From Streptomyces sp. CG4 (GTDB lineage Bacteria; Actinomycetota; Actinomycetes; Streptomycetales; Streptomycetaceae), in NCBI RefSeq assembly GCF_041080655.1, contig NZ_CP163525.1, positions 8,990,001 to 9,054,000 of the forward strand: a stretch of 64,000 bases of DNA, written 5' to 3'. The position numbers and the translations under genes are program-made. A model generated the notes under the pieces. The model did no database searches. It saw nothing but the letters and a program-made list of their open reading frames with translations, and was not told the DNA's origin. The first letter of the stretch is position 1, and the number at the start of each line of letters is the position of its first letter. Below, piece by piece: positions 61,907-64,000 of the stretch.

Positions 61907-62803
61907 TCAGACGGGTCGCGCGAGCTCCAGACAGCAGCGGACGAAGTCCCGTACGACGGGATTGCCGTCGTCGGCCGGTGACCAGGCCACACCCACCCGC
62001 GTCGGGCTCACTCCCGTGACCGGGCGGTAGACCACGCCGGGGCGGGAGTAGAACCGCGCGGCGGACTCGGGCGCGAGCGCGATGCCGTATCCGTTGGCGA
62101 TGGCGCTCAGCCAGTCGTCGGGCTGTTCGGTGACCGCGCCGACGCGGACCGGGTGCCCCTCGCGCTCGTCGGCGGCCAGCCAGTGATCGCGCCAGGCGCC
62201 GGTCTCCTCGGGCGCGGCGACGAACGGCTCGTCCCACAGCTCGCGGAAGGCGATCTCGGCGCGCCCCGCGAGCCGATGCCCGCTCGGCAACGCCACCCAT
62301 CGCGCCTCGCTGAACAGCATCTCGACCCGCAGTGCGGCCTGGCCCGGGAAGGGCAGCCGCAGCAGCGCCGCGTCCACCTCACCGTCGGCCAGCCCCGCAC
62401 TCGGGTTCGTCCAGGCCGCCTGGCGCAGTTCGGCCCGCCACCCGGGCCGCCGCCGGGCGAACTCGGCGACGATCTCCCGCGTCGCCTCGTTGGCCGCGCT
62501 CGCCACGAACCCCACGCGCAAGACCCGTGCGGCCTGCCGTCCGGCGGCCCTCGTGGCGCGCAGGGTCTCGTCCCAGGAGGCGAGCAGCGCCGGGGCCCGG
62601 CGCGCGAGTGCACGGCCCGCGTCCGTCAGCGCCATGCCGGCGCGCGAGCGCTCGAAGAGCCGTACGCCGAGCTGGGTCTCCAACTGCCGGATCTGCTTGG
62701 TCAGGGCCGGCTGGGACACGAACACGCGCTCGGCGGCCCGGGTGAGGCTGCCGTCCTCGGCGACGGCGAGGAAGGAACGCAGCAGACGCGTGTCGACATC
62801 CAT
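61907..62803 (-). CDS. LysR family transcriptional regulator
   Basis: A 298-residue LysR regulator. The winged helix is SLTRAAERVFVSQPALTKQIRQLE (residues about 16-39), followed by the effector-binding domain. It is divergent from a DoxX-like membrane protein gene 95 bp away, the classical arrangement for LysR control. Effector unknown. Confidence 0.92.
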   Translation of the reverse strand: MDVDTRLLRSFLAVAEDGSLTRAAERVFVSQPALTKQIRQLETQLGVRLFERSRAGMALTDAGRALARRAPALLASWDETLRATRAAGRQAARVLRVGFVASAANEATREIVAEFARRRPGWRAELRQAAWTNPSAGLADGEVDAALLRLPFPGQAALRVEMLFSEARWVALPSGHRLAGRAEIAFRELWDEPFVAAPEETGAWRDHWLAADEREGHPVRVGAVTEQPDDWLSAIANGYGIALAPESAARFYSRPGVVYRPVTGVSPTRVGVAWSPADDGNPVVRDFVRCCLELARPV

Positions 62804-62898
62804 TCCGACAGGTTATAGACGCTGGTATTGGACGTCATGCCGACCCCGCGGAGAGGGTGGATTCACCCCCGGAACCACGCTGCGAAAGGTCCGCCGTC

Positions 62899-63249
62899 AT
62901 GGAACTCGCCTATGTGACCGTCACCTGCGCCGCCGTCCTGGCCAACGCGGGCATCGCGGCGGCCGACCTCGCGAAGGCGCGCTTCGTGCTCGCCAACTCG
63001 GCCGAGGTCGGCATCGCACCCGCCTGGCTCCCCTCGCTGGCGCTGCTGAAGGCCGCAGGAGCGGCCGGGCTGCTCCTCGGCCTGTTCGGCGTACGCCCGC
63101 TCGGGATCGCGGCCGGTGCCGGCCTGGTGCTGTTCTACCTGGGGGCGATGGCCGCGCATGTGCGGGCGCGGGTGTTCCGCACCATGGCGTTCCCGGGCCT
63201 CTACCTCGCCCTGGCCGCGGGCGCCCTGGCCCTGGCGGCGACCCGGTGA
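62899..63249 (+). CDS. DoxX-like membrane protein
   Basis: A 116-residue protein with four hydrophobic helices and the DoxX_2 pattern (RFVLANSAEVGIAPAWLP, LALLKAAGAAGLLLGL, FYLGAMAAHVRAR). DoxX-type proteins act in quinone- or thiol-linked redox processes. GAAAGG lies before the ATG. It is probably controlled by the divergent LysR protein. Confidence 0.85.
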   Translation: MELAYVTVTCAAVLANAGIAAADLAKARFVLANSAEVGIAPAWLPSLALLKAAGAAGLLLGLFGVRPLGIAAGAGLVLFYLGAMAAHVRARVFRTMAFPGLYLALAAGALALAATR

Positions 63250-63282
63250 CCCAGGGCCGCGCGGAGCGGCTTCGGAGCCCGC

Positions 63283-64000
63283 TCACGGCAGGCGCTCCAG
63301 AGCGACCAGCGCCGCGTCGTCGTCGAGGTCGCCGCGCACATGGCGCAGCAGATCGCGGCGCAGGGCGGCCACCATCGCCTCCAGCGTGCGCCCGGCGTGC
63401 GCCTGCACCTGGGCGCCCAGGTCGTGGAAGCGGCCCTGGCGGTCGCGGGCCTCGATGAATCCGTCGGTGTACAGCACGAGCCGGTCGCCCGGACCGAACG
63501 GCACGGTCTGGGCGACCGGCCGTGCGGCCAGCAGATCGCCCAGACCGAGCGGTGCGCCGGGCTGTTCCGGCTCGGACGCCCGCACCTCGCCCGCGTGGAC
63601 GGCGTACGGCTCGGGGTGGCCGCAGTGCACCATGCGGGCGACGGGCTCGCCGGGCGGGAACTCCACCAGGAGTGCCGTGGCGAACCGCTCCGTGAACAGG
63701 GCGCTCGTGTCACGGTCGTCGAAGCTCTCCGCGTCCGGGTCGCCGTCGAGCGCGGCGATGTGCCGACGGGCCCGTGCGTCGAGTTGCTCCGCGACCTTCG
63801 TCAGCGAAGGCTCCCGGAACGCCAGGTCACGGAACGCGCCGAGCAGGGTCGCCGAGGCGCCGACGGCCTCGAGTCCCTTGCCCCGTACGTCGCCGATCAC
63901 GATCCGCGTGCCGTACGGCGTGCGCAGCGCCTCGTAGAAGTCGCCGCCGATCCGCGCCTCCGACTCGGCCGGCAGATAGACGCCGCTCAGGGCGAGCGAG
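63283..64000 (-). CDS. SpoIIE/PP2C family serine phosphatase (partial, C-terminal part)
   Basis: The gene enters from the right edge; only the last 238 residues are seen. The PPM-type SpoIIE domain is clear: SEARIGGDFYEALRT (metal Asp), VIGDVRGKGLEAVG (metal Asp-Gly), MVHCGHPEPY, LVLYTDGFIEARD and LDDDAALVALER. In Streptomyces such phosphatases usually follow GAF, PAS or HAMP modules and control partner-switch sigma regulation. The N-terminal sensor is outside the window. Confidence 0.9.
   Translation of the reverse strand, partial: SLALSGVYLPAESEARIGGDFYEALRTPYGTRIVIGDVRGKGLEAVGASATLLGAFRDLAFREPSLTKVAEQLDARARRHIAALDGDPDAESFDDRDTSALFTERFATALLVEFPPGEPVARMVHCGHPEPYAVHAGEVRASEPEQPGAPLGLGDLLAARPVAQTVPFGPGDRLVLYTDGFIEARDRQGRFHDLGAQVQAHAGRTLEAMVAALRRDLLRHVRGDLDDDAALVALERLP

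Overview
The window is about 64 kb of very GC-rich DNA with strong third-position G/C, frequent GTG/TTG starts, many 4-base gene overlaps (ATGA, GTGA) and secreted Tat/Sec proteins. Gene content (DHA2 transporters, GH46 chitosanase, DUF4232, DUF5947, ANTAR, SpoIIE-type phosphatase, actinobacterial high-affinity hydrogenase) points to a chromosome of Streptomyces or a very close relative.

Region 1 (1-12.3 kb) is a selenocysteine/formate locus: the 3' end of selB, tRNA-Sec, selD and a formate dehydrogenase alpha subunit (fdhA) with an in-frame UGA followed directly by a bacterial-type SECIS hairpin. fdhA also carries a one-base frameshift. Its partners fdhB and fdhC lie 4.4 kb away, beyond a TetR/metallo-hydrolase pair, an MFS exporter and a secreted DUF4232 protein. 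Between selB and tRNA-Sec is a small phage remnant (PGRP amidase) bounded by a 25-bp copy of the tRNA-Sec 3' end, so the tRNA was an integration site.

Region 2 (12.3-26.2 kb) holds ordinary accessory and housekeeping genes: RsbW-like ATPase, MarR plus DHA2 exporter, DedA, a KefB-type antiporter with a TrkA-C subunit, aldo/keto reductase, chitosanase behind a palindromic operator, phosphoglucomutase, SGNH lipase, and a secreted protein with proline at every third residue.

Region 3 (26.6-35.0 kb) is the most interesting part. A tight seven-gene operon encodes a secreted Agd3/CE18-like polysaccharide deacetylase, a PelF-like GT4 glycosyltransferase, a polytopic membrane protein, a LegB-like 4,6-dehydratase, a sugar-phosphate nucleotidyltransferase, a second SDR reductase/epimerase and a spherulin-4/Sph3-like (GH135) glycosidase. 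This combination resembles the fungal galactosaminogalactan cluster crossed with a bacterial Pel system, and suggests an undescribed extracellular (amino)polysaccharide.

Region 4 (35-46 kb) has a maltokinase-cap-like protein, an M1 peptidase, a GH25 lysozyme, a decay zone of pseudogene fragments, two very small peptide genes, a TetR-controlled FAD monooxygenase, an AI-2E family transporter, a nitroreductase, an ANTAR protein and MgtC.

Region 5 (47-61.4 kb) is a complete group 1h/5 (high-affinity, oxygen-tolerant) [NiFe] hydrogenase locus. hypX, a maturation protease and hypBFCDE run rightward. An operon with a large hypothetical protein, the small and large subunits, a NifU-like protein, DUF5947, two small proteins and hypA runs leftward. 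The two converge at one bidirectional terminator. With formate dehydrogenase this gives the cell two routes for oxidising inorganic or C1 electron donors. The window ends with an orphan Rv0909-type antitoxin, LysR/DoxX and a truncated PP2C phosphatase.
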